From positions 458,583 through 522,582 of the forward strand of contig WBMV01007373.1 of NCBI GenBank assembly GCA_013396655.1: DNA of 64,000 bases, given 5' to 3'. Shown piece by piece: positions 1 to 8,247 of the stretch (its first letter is position 1; each line of letters starts with the position of its first letter). Below the pieces are notes generated by a model, which did not search any database, was not told the DNA's origin, and was given only the letters and a program-made list of their open reading frames with translations. The position numbers and the translations under genes were made by a program. The DNA is from Campylorhamphus procurvoides (Eukaryota > Chordata > Aves > Passeriformes > Dendrocolaptidae).

Positions 1-33
1 TAAGCACTACTTGAGGATATTTGGTTTACTTAC

Positions 34-111
34 TTTGAGATTCAGTAAGGGCTGCCCATCTGATAAGTTGCCTGGCTGTGCCTTAGCTGCACTGTTCCTT
101 CTTGACCTTAA
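34..111 (-). CDS. NOL11: NOL11 exon 11 (78 nt, phase 0-0)
   Basis: Acceptor CCACAG and donor GTAAGT flank 26 codons that begin [10 protein letters not shown]. The basic RSRR stretch corresponds to the RRRK linker after the propeller in mammalian NOL11. Homology is weak in this linker, so the call leans on splice signals, frame and position. Confidence 0.75.
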
Positions 112-3100
112 CTGTGGTAAAGAAAAACAAACAGTTACTATCCAGTTAGTATTCATTTAAGGATTTCAAGCAAGACAACTGGGAACTTCATGTGTCAGCT
201 TGTTGCACAGAGTACAACATAACTCCAACCCCAGAAACAGTGCTAGAAACAATGAGCAACACAAAGTGAGATTTCCTTCTGCTGCAACATCTACAAGTGG
301 AATTAGCAGCATGGGGAAGGAACAGACAAGACCAACAGACACCTCTCATGACCCTAATGCCAACTTACATTCATTCTGGACTCAGCTTTTAGAGCCACAG
401 ACTCCTGGGACTGCAAGGAAACCACCAGCTCCTCATCCTCCAGGGTATTCCAGTTCACACATGGAGACACACCTGGGAACACACAAATCAAACTGTATGA
501 AGGTGGCACTTAAGGCACATGTACTGAAGTATGAATATTGCATCAACTTCTTCTGCTAACAGATACTGTCTGAAATATAATCCAAGTGATTTTATGCCAG
601 TTTTATGTCAGCTGCAAAATTTTCTTATACTGTTTCTTCATTTTGCCTCTGGGAGGAAAAATAAGTTATTACACAATTTCTTCTGAGCATTACTTGCAAC
701 AACACTTTACTAATGCAATGTTTAATGAAAGCAGCAGTAAATTTAACAGCCAGGAACACAGTACAGGGTTAGGTTACTTAAAGCTGTTTAGATTCAGTTG
801 ATTTTACAGGGCTGTGTTAAAATAACCTTTATACAATTGCAGAAAATGTCAGAAGTCTTCCTTTTACAAGATCTTTTCACTGTAATTATAAAAACATCTT
901 ACCAGGGGTTTGACTGTCCTTGAGCTTTCCCACAGCAGCTGCCAGGGATGATGTTTCACACTTGTACATGATCACAGTCAGCACTTTCCCATGAGTTAAA
1001 AAAAACTTTTCCTCATAGCACCATAACTGCAAAATATTAAAAATGTATCCCCAATGAGCAGAGAAGTGTGTTCCTGCACAAGCTGATGGGGAACTCCTTA
1101 TTAAAAGTTCAATTCAAAGGCAGTGATCAGGTATTTTTAAATTACTTTCAGTAAGTTTAACCCTTGTTAGCACACCTTCATTAACTGTTGATTTTAAATA
1201 CAGAAAGTGTTTTGTTCAGTATTTTCCTGGGATGTCTTAAAGCACAGTGGCTGCTCCAAGGCACGAAGTCCACTGATAATTTTACATTTTAGGTTCCCAC
1301 TTGTGCAATTTTAAGACAAAACCAGCCAGCTGTTCCAGTTCACTGGTGCATTATCACTTAGGTGTTGTTTTACTTATCTGACACCTGAAATCACCTTGAA
1401 ATGCTGTTGAGGGAGATCATATTAAGCCATCAAATGCAAATTGTCTGAACAGAACACACACTGGTGGCTGGGTTTTATGTTTAGTTAGAGATTTCATTTG
1501 CACCAAATAATCAAGGCCATCAGAAGAGAGAAGGCACTAAATTAGTCACAGAAATTGCCACAGGCCACTATTCTCCTGCTAAATATCCTGCCAGAAATAA
1601 CCCCCCAGCTGCTCATTAATTTTGCTCAGGAGCAGCCCCACACTCCCTGCCCTGCTGCAAACACACAAAGCTGGGGCACAAACCCCCACTGAACCCACCT
1701 GGCCACTGGTTCCCAGGGGCAGCTCCTTCGAGGTTTGCAGGGTCTGGAATTTTGTATTCCATATGGTCAGGCACTCTAAGGACAGGAGAGAGGTGTTACA
1801 ACCCCACAAAGCAACAGACACGCTACATTTACCCTTGCTACTTTCAGTTACAAGCACTTGAGGAAATAGAAGAAACTGTTTCAAACCAGCTCAGCCAGGG
1901 AAGTTTTTAGCCTTGGGAATTGGGTCATTCAGCTTAGAGCCCAGTGTTTAAAGAGGAGTTGGTTTTCCAGTGAAGAACTCTAAACAACAGGCTGTGGTAA
2001 GAGGGGCAGCACAGATTTCCTGCTTAGTGCCTTGTGTAAGAAAATTTTACATCTTATGACATCTTACTCTGATTTTTCAAGTTACCTTTGGGTTCTTTAC
2101 CAGGTGCAGCCAGACTGCCCAGCACTGCCACGTGGTCTTTATCCAGAACTACCAAAGATGTTCCTTTCAGAACACTTCCAGATACTGAAAGGTTTAGGAG
2201 CAGTGACTTGGGCAAGGTTTGTTCTTCCTCTTCAGGATCTTGCTGCAGAGGTATCAGAACCTTGTACACAGAGTCATTGGAACCTGTCCAAAAAAAGTGA
2301 TTCGTCTTTTACCATGTTTTTGTGGAAAACTGATACCATATAGCAAAAAAACATCTAAAAAGAACATGCTAAAAGAAGAAATAATACAGGATATTAAAAG
2401 GACACATTATGATACAAAGCAGCAATATAAAGGTATAGCAAGAGATCTGCAAGGTACAAGTGATAACAGGGAGAATAGTCAACCTTTGCAGCTGTTAAAG
2501 TATCAGGAAGGTTTCATTATCACTTCTGGCTGGTTTAGAAAGTTTAAAGAGCTAAAAATATTAACTATTCATAAATACCAACATTTTATGTCCTTTCATA
2601 CAATTCTTTGCTTCAGCATCATGTGTAACTTACACAGACACAGAAGTGTGACAGTTTGGTTTTGCAGATATGCTGTGAAACTCAGGGGCTGAGATAATTC
2701 CTGGGGCTCCAGCCTGTATTTGTGTGTACTCTCCTGCTTAGGCTTCTGTACGTACACAAAAAAGTCCCCATCCTAAAACAAAAGAGGAAATAAAGTGTTC
2801 CTTTAATGTACACAAGAAGAGATAACAGAAATTCAGATGTTAGCATAGCTTAACTTGGAATGTTACGCCAAGTTAGGAGTTTGTGTTTTCCACAGGACAC
2901 GTACCCTAATTCAGAAAAGACTGTGGACTAGAACAGGAAGAGAATTCTAATCTGATGCCAGAAATGGAGTCACAGGGAGAAACATTTGCATAAAGACAGA
3001 TTCACCAATAATTCCTTTTTAAAACCCATAAATCCTGTTCTTCACAATGAGCAATGAAGAGCCTCACAATGCCTGCTGTGTTTCATCTCAACTGTTCTCT

Positions 3101-6077
3101 GAAGTTCTAAGTGCCCAGCCCTGAAAGCAACACAACTTCCACTGAACTGCTGTATTGATTACAGCAGGAAAATGATTTCACTACAAGCCCTTAAAGTCCA
3201 AGGAAACAGGTGATAGATTTTGAAAGCAGCCTTTAGATCTGCTGCTATGAAAGTCTGCAAAAAGGAAAAGTATTTAACTCACTTTCTCAGTAGTGAAAAT
3301 CACGACAGGTTGTTGACTTTCCATAAAAGCTTCACTCCACCTAAAACCAGAAAGCTGCATGAACATCTTCCAAATTCTTGGTTTATACCTAAAGTCATAT
3401 TACTATTCTTTAGGCAGCTTCTTATTTTTAGGATATTTGTACAAATAATTTTAAGATTTTAAAAACAATGTGTTGGGAAAACCCACCCAACCTCAAGATC
3501 TTGGTTTTTGATTTCTCCCCATCCCCTCAAAAAAGGGAACAGCTTCCATCACCTTGTGCAGCTCCTCCAAGAAAGCAGTGGCAGAAAGTCACATTACTGA
3601 CCTGATGGTTTCATCTGAGATAACATTTTCAATCTCTTGCTGTGGGGCTTCCAGAAGCACGTCGAGAGTCCGGACCCCCCCTGCCCTGAAGAGCACCACG
3701 GGCCCACCCTGGGGCAGGGAATGGATCCTGTGCACATCTGCTGACAGCTGCAGGAACAGAGAGAACCCTGCTCTTCAGCACCTCCAGAGGCAAATGCTTT
3801 ACCCATGGGTTTCAACTTCTTCCAATAAACTCTTAAGAGAAGAAGGATGAGCCTTTGAGATTGCTAGATCTAGTAGTTGTGGTTTGCTGGAATGCTCTAA
3901 ATAATGCAAATCCCTGCCCAGCAAAAAGCCAGGAGAGTGTCCTGACAAGCATCATATTCCTGAATCACCCCAGCAAATCCATAACTGAGGGTCAGGAGCT
4001 CACACAAAGGGTTGTTTAACAAATCACTCAGCAGAACACAAAGATCTATACTTGAATACAATTAAAGAAAGTGCTCAGAGACTTTGGGCTTGGAATAGTA
4101 ATCATTTTAAGAGTAATATTCTCGTGAGAAAGTCAGTCCAAGTGGATTCCTTGCAACACTCCACAACACCACAGAGCACAAGTTAAAACACTGGTCACCT
4201 AAAATGTGACCAATACTATGAAAATTGGAGCATTTCTTCCCTCTACCAGGATCCAAAACACCCACATAAAGAAAACAAGAGACTTACTGTTGCTTTAAAG
4301 GCCTTGTCCAAGTTAATATCTTCATTCTTCCATATTCTTAAAACCTTTAAGAGAAGCATCATTTTTAAGCCCAATAAAACAGTAACACAGAGAATTCTCA
4401 GCACCCAAATACCAGTAATTGCATCAGGAGGGAAATACACAGAAACTATCCATGGTGATCTGAATGGGAACTGTCCCAAGGAGAGTTTTCATGGGAAGAA
4501 GCTGAGGCAGAGACAACAGGAATAGAAACCAAGCTCAGAAATCCTGAACTGGAAAGAATAAGGAAAAAGATACAGCAGAACTCTAAATGTATCTGGAGAC
4601 AGGTTAAGATAGAGATGTCTTGAGGTGGAAGAGAACATTTCAAGTACAATGAAAGGTCAGGAAAGGTATTTCCTCACCAAGAAGGAAAAGCCAAAGGCTC
4701 AGCACATCAGCCAGCACTAAATGTACACAGAGAAAGGTTTAACTGAAAGCAAGAGCAGCAGAACAAGAGGGGAGGTATAACCATTACAATCCTTTCAGTG
4801 CAATGATCATGCAGCTCTAAGTGTCACCCAGGCTGCAAGAGCAGAAATCACTCCTCCTTAGGGAACGTATGGACTGGGAAAGCTTTAAAGGGCTCAGCAC
4901 GATGCTCCTCATGTCACTGCTCTGCTGAGGGCTCCACACATTTACACTCACCCAAAAATGCAGCCCCGCTGATTTCCTCTCTCCCTACACTCCCTCAGAG
5001 GACCCACCACACCCTTTTTTCCTCCCCCAAACCCCAAAGGCTCTCACCCTGTGGTCGTGAACAGCGATGTACTCGTGGGTCTCGAAGTTGCACACGACAG
5101 GACAGGTGAGAACCTGCCCGTGTTTCACCGACCAACAGCCCAGGGGCTTCTGATCTGAAATCTGCAAGAGTCACAACACACACACTGTCAGTAAAAGAGA
5201 ACACATGGAAAATAACTTCGGGGGTTTTCTCAGCACAGGAAGGAATTCAAGGCAGCCACACCTGATCTGAATGAAAATATGGGAACTGCTCTACCCAAAG
5301 TCCTCTGGAGCATTCCTGCTTCTGGCTTTAACACCAATGACTTTAGAATAACGGGAAAGAACTCTACATTCATTAGAACTGTTTCTTTTCGCATAAGAAA
5401 TAACTGTGACCTGTAACAGTGTGAAGGACTCAGGCAAAGAAGCACAGGTATGAGGCAGAGCTTTCCCAAAGGGCAGATACTAATTCTAATTTAGTTTTCC
5501 TCACCAGTACAATAGAGCCCAGAACTCTGCTTTTTCTGTTCATATTTCAACATGAGTTAATGAGACCAAGAGCAATGGATTTTACAGTCTGAGCTCCTGC
5601 TCTGTGTGATTTACAGGCTGCTGTGAGGGCACTCAATCCCTCTCCTCACTCCAGGGCTACAATGGGCATATTTGTACCATAGTTATGGTCTCACATGTGT
5701 TCTTGTCAGTGGGAATAAACAACCCAAAGGCGGTTGTACCATCAATCCACTCAGATCATGGAATCATTGAATGGTTTGGGTTGGAAGGGACTTTAAAGCC
5801 CATCCAGTCCCACCCCCTGCCATGGGCAGGGACACCTGCCACTAGCCCAGGGTGCTCCAAGCCCCATCCAACCTGTCCTTGGACACTTCCAGGGATCCAG
5901 GGCCTGCCCACCCTCCCAGGGAGGAATTTCTTCCTAATAGCCAATCTAAATTTCCCCATCGGCAGTGGGAAGCCATTCCCCCNGCACCAGGTCCGGCCCC
6001 GGCCCCCGCTCCAGGCCCAGCTCGGCCCCGCCGGGGCCCGGCCCGCGCAGCGTGAAGCTCTCGCACAGCGCCGCCAT
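34..6077 (-). CDS. NOL11: NOL11, nucleolar protein 11 (5' part of gene, exons 1-11)
   Basis: NOL11 is a metazoan subunit of the UTP-A (t-UTP) module of the small-subunit processome. It works in the nucleolus, where it supports rDNA transcription and 18S pre-rRNA processing. Eleven minus-strand exons join in one frame: 6077-5994 (cut by a gap), 5161-5048, 4344-4288, 3747-3602, 3340-3283, 2772-2634, 2283-2086, 1775-1699, 1026-903, 472-369 and 111-34. Hallmark peptides that match vertebrate NOL11 are [39 protein letters not shown] and [13 protein letters not shown]. Exons 2-11 hold 1095 nt (365 codons), roughly human residues 48-410 of about 719, which is the N-terminal beta-propeller-like half. 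Every junction has GT-AG signals and compatible phases. The remaining exons lie left of base 1. The gene is tandem with PITPNC1, as in human. The identification is secure; exon 1 is incomplete because of the N at 5993. Confidence 0.96.
369..472 (-). CDS. NOL11: NOL11 exon 10 (104 nt)
   Basis: Acceptor TTCCCAG, donor GTAAGT. The two leading bases complete the Gly codon left by exon 9. The translation contains [10 protein letters not shown], comparable to the VNWET region of human NOL11; the rest is diverged. Confidence 0.8.
903..1026 (-). CDS. NOL11: NOL11 exon 9 (124 nt)
   Basis: Acceptor TTTTGCAG, donor GTAAGA. The translation includes [20 protein letters not shown] and GKLKDSQ, closely matching the LHGKSLTVIPYKCEVSSLA / GKLKHSQ segment of the human protein. 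It ends in phase 1. Confidence 0.93.
1699..1775 (-). CDS. NOL11: NOL11 exon 8 (77 nt)
   Basis: Encodes [20 protein letters not shown] and GTSGQ, near-identical to the human segment. Acceptor is CCTTAG and donor is GTGGGT. The two leading bases complete a Glu codon with the phase-1 end of exon 7. Confidence 0.96.
2086..2283 (-). CDS. NOL11: NOL11 exon 7 (198 nt)
   Basis: Begins [14 protein letters not shown] after a split Cys codon and carries [12 protein letters not shown] and [17 protein letters not shown], matching human NOL11. Two donors in the same phase lie close together: GTAACT after AAAG (used here, giving ...GKEPK-E) and GTAAAG 13 nt upstream (after CCTG). The distal one keeps the Lys-Glu pair seen in mammals. 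Confidence 0.93.
2634..2772 (-). CDS. NOL11: NOL11 exon 6 (139 nt)
   Basis: Acceptor TTTTAG, donor GTAAGT. The translation starts [13 protein letters not shown] and contains HKYRLEP and [15 protein letters not shown], aligning with the HGNYFAYVQ ... KSFTASVDRKFISL region of human NOL11. Ends in phase 1. Confidence 0.9.
3283..3340 (-). CDS. NOL11: NOL11 exon 5 (58 nt)
   Basis: Acceptor GTTTTAG, donor GTGAGT. One base completes an Arg codon, then [19 protein letters not shown], which parallels [20 protein letters not shown] in human. Confidence 0.9.
3602..3747 (-). CDS. NOL11: NOL11 exon 4 (146 nt)
   Basis: Acceptor CCTGCAG, donor GTCAGT. The translation runs [12 protein letters not shown], then [20 protein letters not shown] and [13 protein letters not shown], matching the LSAEVYRILSVQ ... 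QQKIETVISDEEVI region of human NOL11. Confidence 0.95.
4288..4344 (-). CDS. NOL11: NOL11 exon 3 (57 nt)
   Basis: Nineteen codons, [19 protein letters not shown], with acceptor TTAAAG and donor GTAAGT, phase 0 at both ends. Nearly identical to human VLRIWNNEDVNLDKVFKAT. Confidence 0.97.
5048..5161 (-). CDS. NOL11: NOL11 exon 2 (114 nt)
   Basis: Thirty-eight codons starting [16 protein letters not shown] and continuing [19 protein letters not shown]. Acceptor TTGCAG, donor GTGAGA, phase 0-0. Strong match to human VSDQKPLGSWSVKQGQ and onward. Confidence 0.97.
5755..5992 (-). mobile_element. CR1 LINE fragment (3' end) in NOL11 intron 1
   Basis: The + strand reads as the reverse complement of a CR1 tail. 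Landmarks, in order, are GAATGGTTTGGGTTGGAAGG, a CCTGCCATGGGCAGGGACAC block, CAAGCCCCATCCAACCTG and GAATTTCTTCCTAAT. The 3' end is at the left; the 5' side stops at the N at 5993. CR1 is the dominant avian non-LTR retrotransposon and is normally 5'-truncated. Confidence 0.92.
5993..5993. other. assembly gap (single N) inside NOL11 exon 1/intron 1
   Basis: A lone N separates CR1 sequence from exon 1 coding sequence. The rest of exon 1 and its splice donor are missing here, so the N must stand for an unsized gap, not one base. Confidence 0.9.
5994..6077 (-). CDS. NOL11: NOL11 exon 1 (start codon; 3' part lost in gap)
   Basis: The start ATG is at 6077-6075 and opens [10 protein letters not shown], against MAALEEEFTL in human. 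After about 28 codons of GC-rich sequence the frame runs into the N at 5993. The expected remainder, equivalent to human VTDSGRTVILYK plus the donor, is absent; sequence left of the N is CR1 retrotransposon. The start is chosen by homology and because it sits in a perfect TISU context. Confidence 0.9.
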
Positions 6078-6081
6078 CTTG
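6070..6081 (-). promoter_or_regulatory. NOL11: TISU element spanning the NOL11 start codon
   Basis: The minus strand reads CAAGATGGCGGC, a perfect match to the TISU consensus SAASATGGCGGC. TISU combines a YY1-type promoter element with a start codon used efficiently on very short 5'UTRs. This supports both the chosen ATG and a start of transcription close upstream. Confidence 0.8.
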
Positions 6082-6093
6082 GCCGCGCGCGCC

Positions 6094-6103
6094 TCTCGCG
6101 AGA
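6094..6103. promoter_or_regulatory. TCTCGCGAGA palindrome
   Basis: A ten-base perfect palindrome lies 17 bp upstream of the NOL11 ATG. This motif is known in CpG-island housekeeping promoters and is bound by BANP when unmethylated. The position close to the presumed transcription start fits that role. Confidence 0.75.
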
Positions 6104-6109
6104 CCCGCC

Positions 6110-6129
6110 GGGACGGGACGGGACGGGGG
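6110..6129 (+). other. G-quadruplex motif in NOL11 5' flank
   Basis: Four G-runs (GGG, GGG, GGG, GGGGG) are separated by AC loops, giving a perfect G4 motif on the template strand of NOL11, 33 bp upstream of the ATG. The complementary transcript side is C-rich. Confidence 0.7.
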
Positions 6130-6309
6130 CGGTGCCGCGACAGAGCCGCGGGTATCGCGACAGGAGCGCGGGCGGGAGCGGCCTGGGGACAGCGCGGGGA
6201 TCGGGACAGAGAGGCGCGACACAGCACAGGGCCCGGGACAGCCGATCCACGGGCGGGAGTGTCCCCGCGAGTGCGAGAGGGAGGGGTCACCGATAATGAG
6301 GGGGGGGGA

Positions 6310-6310
6310 N
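6310..6310. other. assembly gap (single N) in promoter region
   Basis: A lone N follows a run of nine or more G, a typical sequencing break point. The true gap size is unknown. Confidence 0.7.
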
Positions 6311-6599
6311 GACCTGCGGATGTGAGAGCCAATTGCAGACAGAAACTCAAGGATGTGCCTGAGTTTTCTCGTCGCGGCCCCCGAGATCCCCATTGACACA
6401 GACCGGCTGGTCCGGAGCGCTGCACACCGAGCCCTGTGCCCGGCCAGCTCGGGGGGACGGACAGAGGACGGCGGCACAGGGAGGAATAACCTCGACAGCG
6501 GGCACAGGGCCGGGGCGACGGGGTCGTTGGGACGGAGGGAGTGAGGGAGGGATCGCGGCCCAGGCCGTGCCCGTGGCGGCCCCGATCCCCCCCAGCCCC

Positions 6600-6600
6600 N
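6600..6600. other. assembly gap between CpG island and minisatellite
   Basis: A lone N marks an abrupt change from CpG-island sequence to the E-box minisatellite, so some array units may be missing. Confidence 0.7.
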
Positions 6601-6602
6601 AC

Positions 6603-7272
6603 GTGCATGCTAATGAGCTCAATCACCTGTGTGCTAATGAGGGGATGTCACTTGTATGCTAATGAGACGACTCACGTGCACAGTACTGTAACAGGTCACG
6701 TGTATGCTAATGAAGGTATCACGTGTTGATCACGTGTATGCTGAGGGGTGTCACGTGTATGCTGATGAGATGAGTCACGTGTATGATAATGTGACAGGTC
6801 ACGTGTATGATAATGAGTACCACGTGTCGATCACGTGTATGCTAATGAGGGATCACGTGTATGCTAATGAGGGGGTCACGTGTATGCTAATGAGGAATCA
6901 CGTGTATGCTAATGAGGGGTGTAACGTGTATGCTAATGAGGGGTCACGTGTATGCTGACAGGTCATGTGTATGCTAATGAGGGGTGTCACCTGTATGCTA
7001 CATGAGGGAGGTCACATGTATGGTGAGGGGTCACATGTATGCTAATGAGATTTATCACGTGAATGCTAATGAGGGAGGTCCAGTGTATGCTAATGGCTTG
7101 ATCACGTGTACACTAATAAGGGGTTATATGTATGCTAATGATATTGGTCACGTGTATGCTAATGAGGGCTCACATGTATGATGTCAGGTCACATGTATGC
7201 TAATGATATTGGTCACGTGTACGCTAATGAGCGCTCATTTGAATATTAATGATATGCGTGTATGCTAATGAG
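6603..7272 (+). repeat. E-box/octamer minisatellite, main array
   Basis: About 28 imperfect units averaging roughly 24 bp, core CACGTGTATGCTAATGAG, with variable G-rich spacers. By eye there are 17 exact CACGTG hexamers and about 15 exact ATGCTAATGA cores. Some units vary (CACATG, GATAATG, GCTGATG). Open frames through the array encode repetitive HVYANEG-like peptide and are not genes. The array starts about 0.5 kb upstream of the NOL11 ATG, ignoring gaps. Confidence 0.92.
7185..7272 (+). repeat. block X, first copy (88 bp of minisatellite)
   Basis: This segment is identical to 7926-8013, including the irregular units GAATATTAATGATATGCG and ATATTGGTCACGTGTACG. It ends at the N at 7273, while the second copy continues into further array units. 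Confidence 0.9.
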
Positions 7273-7273
7273 N

Positions 7274-7924
7274 ATTTTGGGGCTGGGCACCGGCCCGTAT
7301 GACCCCAGTGGAGCCCGCAGGGCTGTGCTGGCTCTGCTCCTTCTGTGATGTCCAGCACAGACCCTTCCCAGTGCTCTCCCAGTTCCCTCCGTGCTGTCCC
7401 AGCTGCGGTGCCACCCCCAGCGTGCCCCCGGAGCGGGGAGAGGTGTTTCTATGGAGAAAACCTCTCCGGAAAGGCTCAAAGAGCCGCCGGACGGGGAAAA
7501 TGTTGTTGACTACAATTAAGTGACTCGGAGACACGTCTGAGAGCCTTGGAGTGGTCTCTTTTCCAGCATTTTCCAGGTGTTTGGTACAAGATCGGGCTGC
7601 CAAACTCTGCACAGAGAAAGATTCCCCACTCCCCTGCCAACCCAGTGGCCATTTACAAGTGAATGGGCAATGCCAAGACTGATGGGGCACCTGCCCCAGC
7701 TGAGGAGGGCTTGGAAGTGCTTCAAATGTTCCTTACCAAACCAATTCTTCGTGCTGTTTAATTCTGGGAAAGTGACTTGCAGACCCGGAGGTAGAAATGG
7801 TAATGGATAAATGTTAATGAAGAGGCTCCTGTCTAGAGGAGAGCCAGTAAGAGAAAACAGTCACCCTTGTAAAGAATAGTTGTTGGTAGTTTATTTACAA
7901 CAAAATGCAAGGGAAAATACAATA
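7274..7924. repeat. block Y, first copy (bounded by Ns at 7273 and 7925)
   Basis: Bases 7339-7924 are repeated at 8248-8841 with essentially one difference, an 8-bp insertion (GGAAAACT) in the second copy. Bases 7274-7338 have no counterpart in the window. The block carries a copy of the presumed PITPNC1 polyadenylation region, with AATAAA on the minus strand at 7890-7895. It is best read as a redundant contig end, not biology. Confidence 0.88.
7890..7895 (-). other. duplicate of the putative polyadenylation signal
   Basis: Minus-strand AATAAA in the redundant copy of block Y. It is listed because an automatic annotation may place a second transcript end here. Confidence 0.4.
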
Positions 7925-7925
7925 N

Positions 7926-8150
7926 CAGGTCACATGTATGCTAATGATATTGGTCACGTGTACGCTAATGAGCGCTCATTTGAATATTAATGATATGCGT
8001 GTATGCTAATGAGGAGCGTCACGTGTATGCTAACGAGCTGTATGATGTGCATGCAGAAATAAATCACATGTATGCTAACGAGGCCTCACGGGTATGCTAA
8101 TGAGCGGCGTTTGTTGCATGTTAATGAGGGGTCACGCGTACCCCAATTAG
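7926..8150 (+). repeat. E-box/octamer minisatellite, second segment
   Basis: Starts with the duplicate of 7185-7272 and continues with decayed units (GCTAACGAG, GTTAATGAG, CACGCG) to about 8150, beyond which unit structure fades. This is probably the true right-hand edge of the array. Confidence 0.88.
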
Positions 8151-8246
8151 CCCGAGGCGCTGATGAGCCCCCGGCCGGCTCAGCCTGGGGGAAATTGTGC
8201 GAATTTGTGCAGAGGTGACGACACACCCGGCCAAACCTGGGCACGN
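8151..8246. other. flank of minisatellite and assembly gap at 8246
   Basis: About 95 bp of GC-rich unique sequence leads to a lone N at 8246, after which block Y begins again. Nothing else is recognisable. Confidence 0.6.
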
Positions 8247-8247
8247 C

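Larger units (their letters stand above)
112..5047 (-). other. NOL11 introns 2-10 (non-coding parts)
   Basis: Introns between the listed exons are short, about 0.26-0.7 kb each, and AT-rich. No snoRNA box pattern, repeat or further exon was recognised in them. SNORA38B, hosted by human NOL11, is expected further 3' and so outside the window. Confidence 0.6.
5994..6599 (-). promoter_or_regulatory. NOL11: CpG-island promoter and 5'UTR of NOL11
   Basis: About 600 bp of very GC- and CpG-rich sequence covers exon 1 and upstream DNA. No TATA box is seen near the start codon. It carries a TISU/YY1-type element over the ATG, a TCTCGCGAGA palindrome and a GGGAC tandem run just upstream. These are features of a housekeeping promoter with a very short 5'UTR. 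Single Ns at 6310 and 6600 show that it is not fully assembled. No second gene reading to the right was recognised. Confidence 0.85.

Noticed and set aside
112..5047. Intron-hosted snoRNA in NOL11
   Set aside because: Human NOL11 hosts SNORA38B, but no convincing H/ACA or C/D box arrangement was recognised in the introns present here.
5685..6296. 203-residue + strand open frame over the NOL11 promoter
   Set aside because: Runs through CR1 antisense, an N and GC-rich promoter on the strand opposite NOL11 exon 1; a low-stop-density artefact.
6704..6958. 84-residue + strand open frame with HVYANEG-like repeats
   Set aside because: Wholly produced by the minisatellite unit; no initiation context, homology or splice signals.
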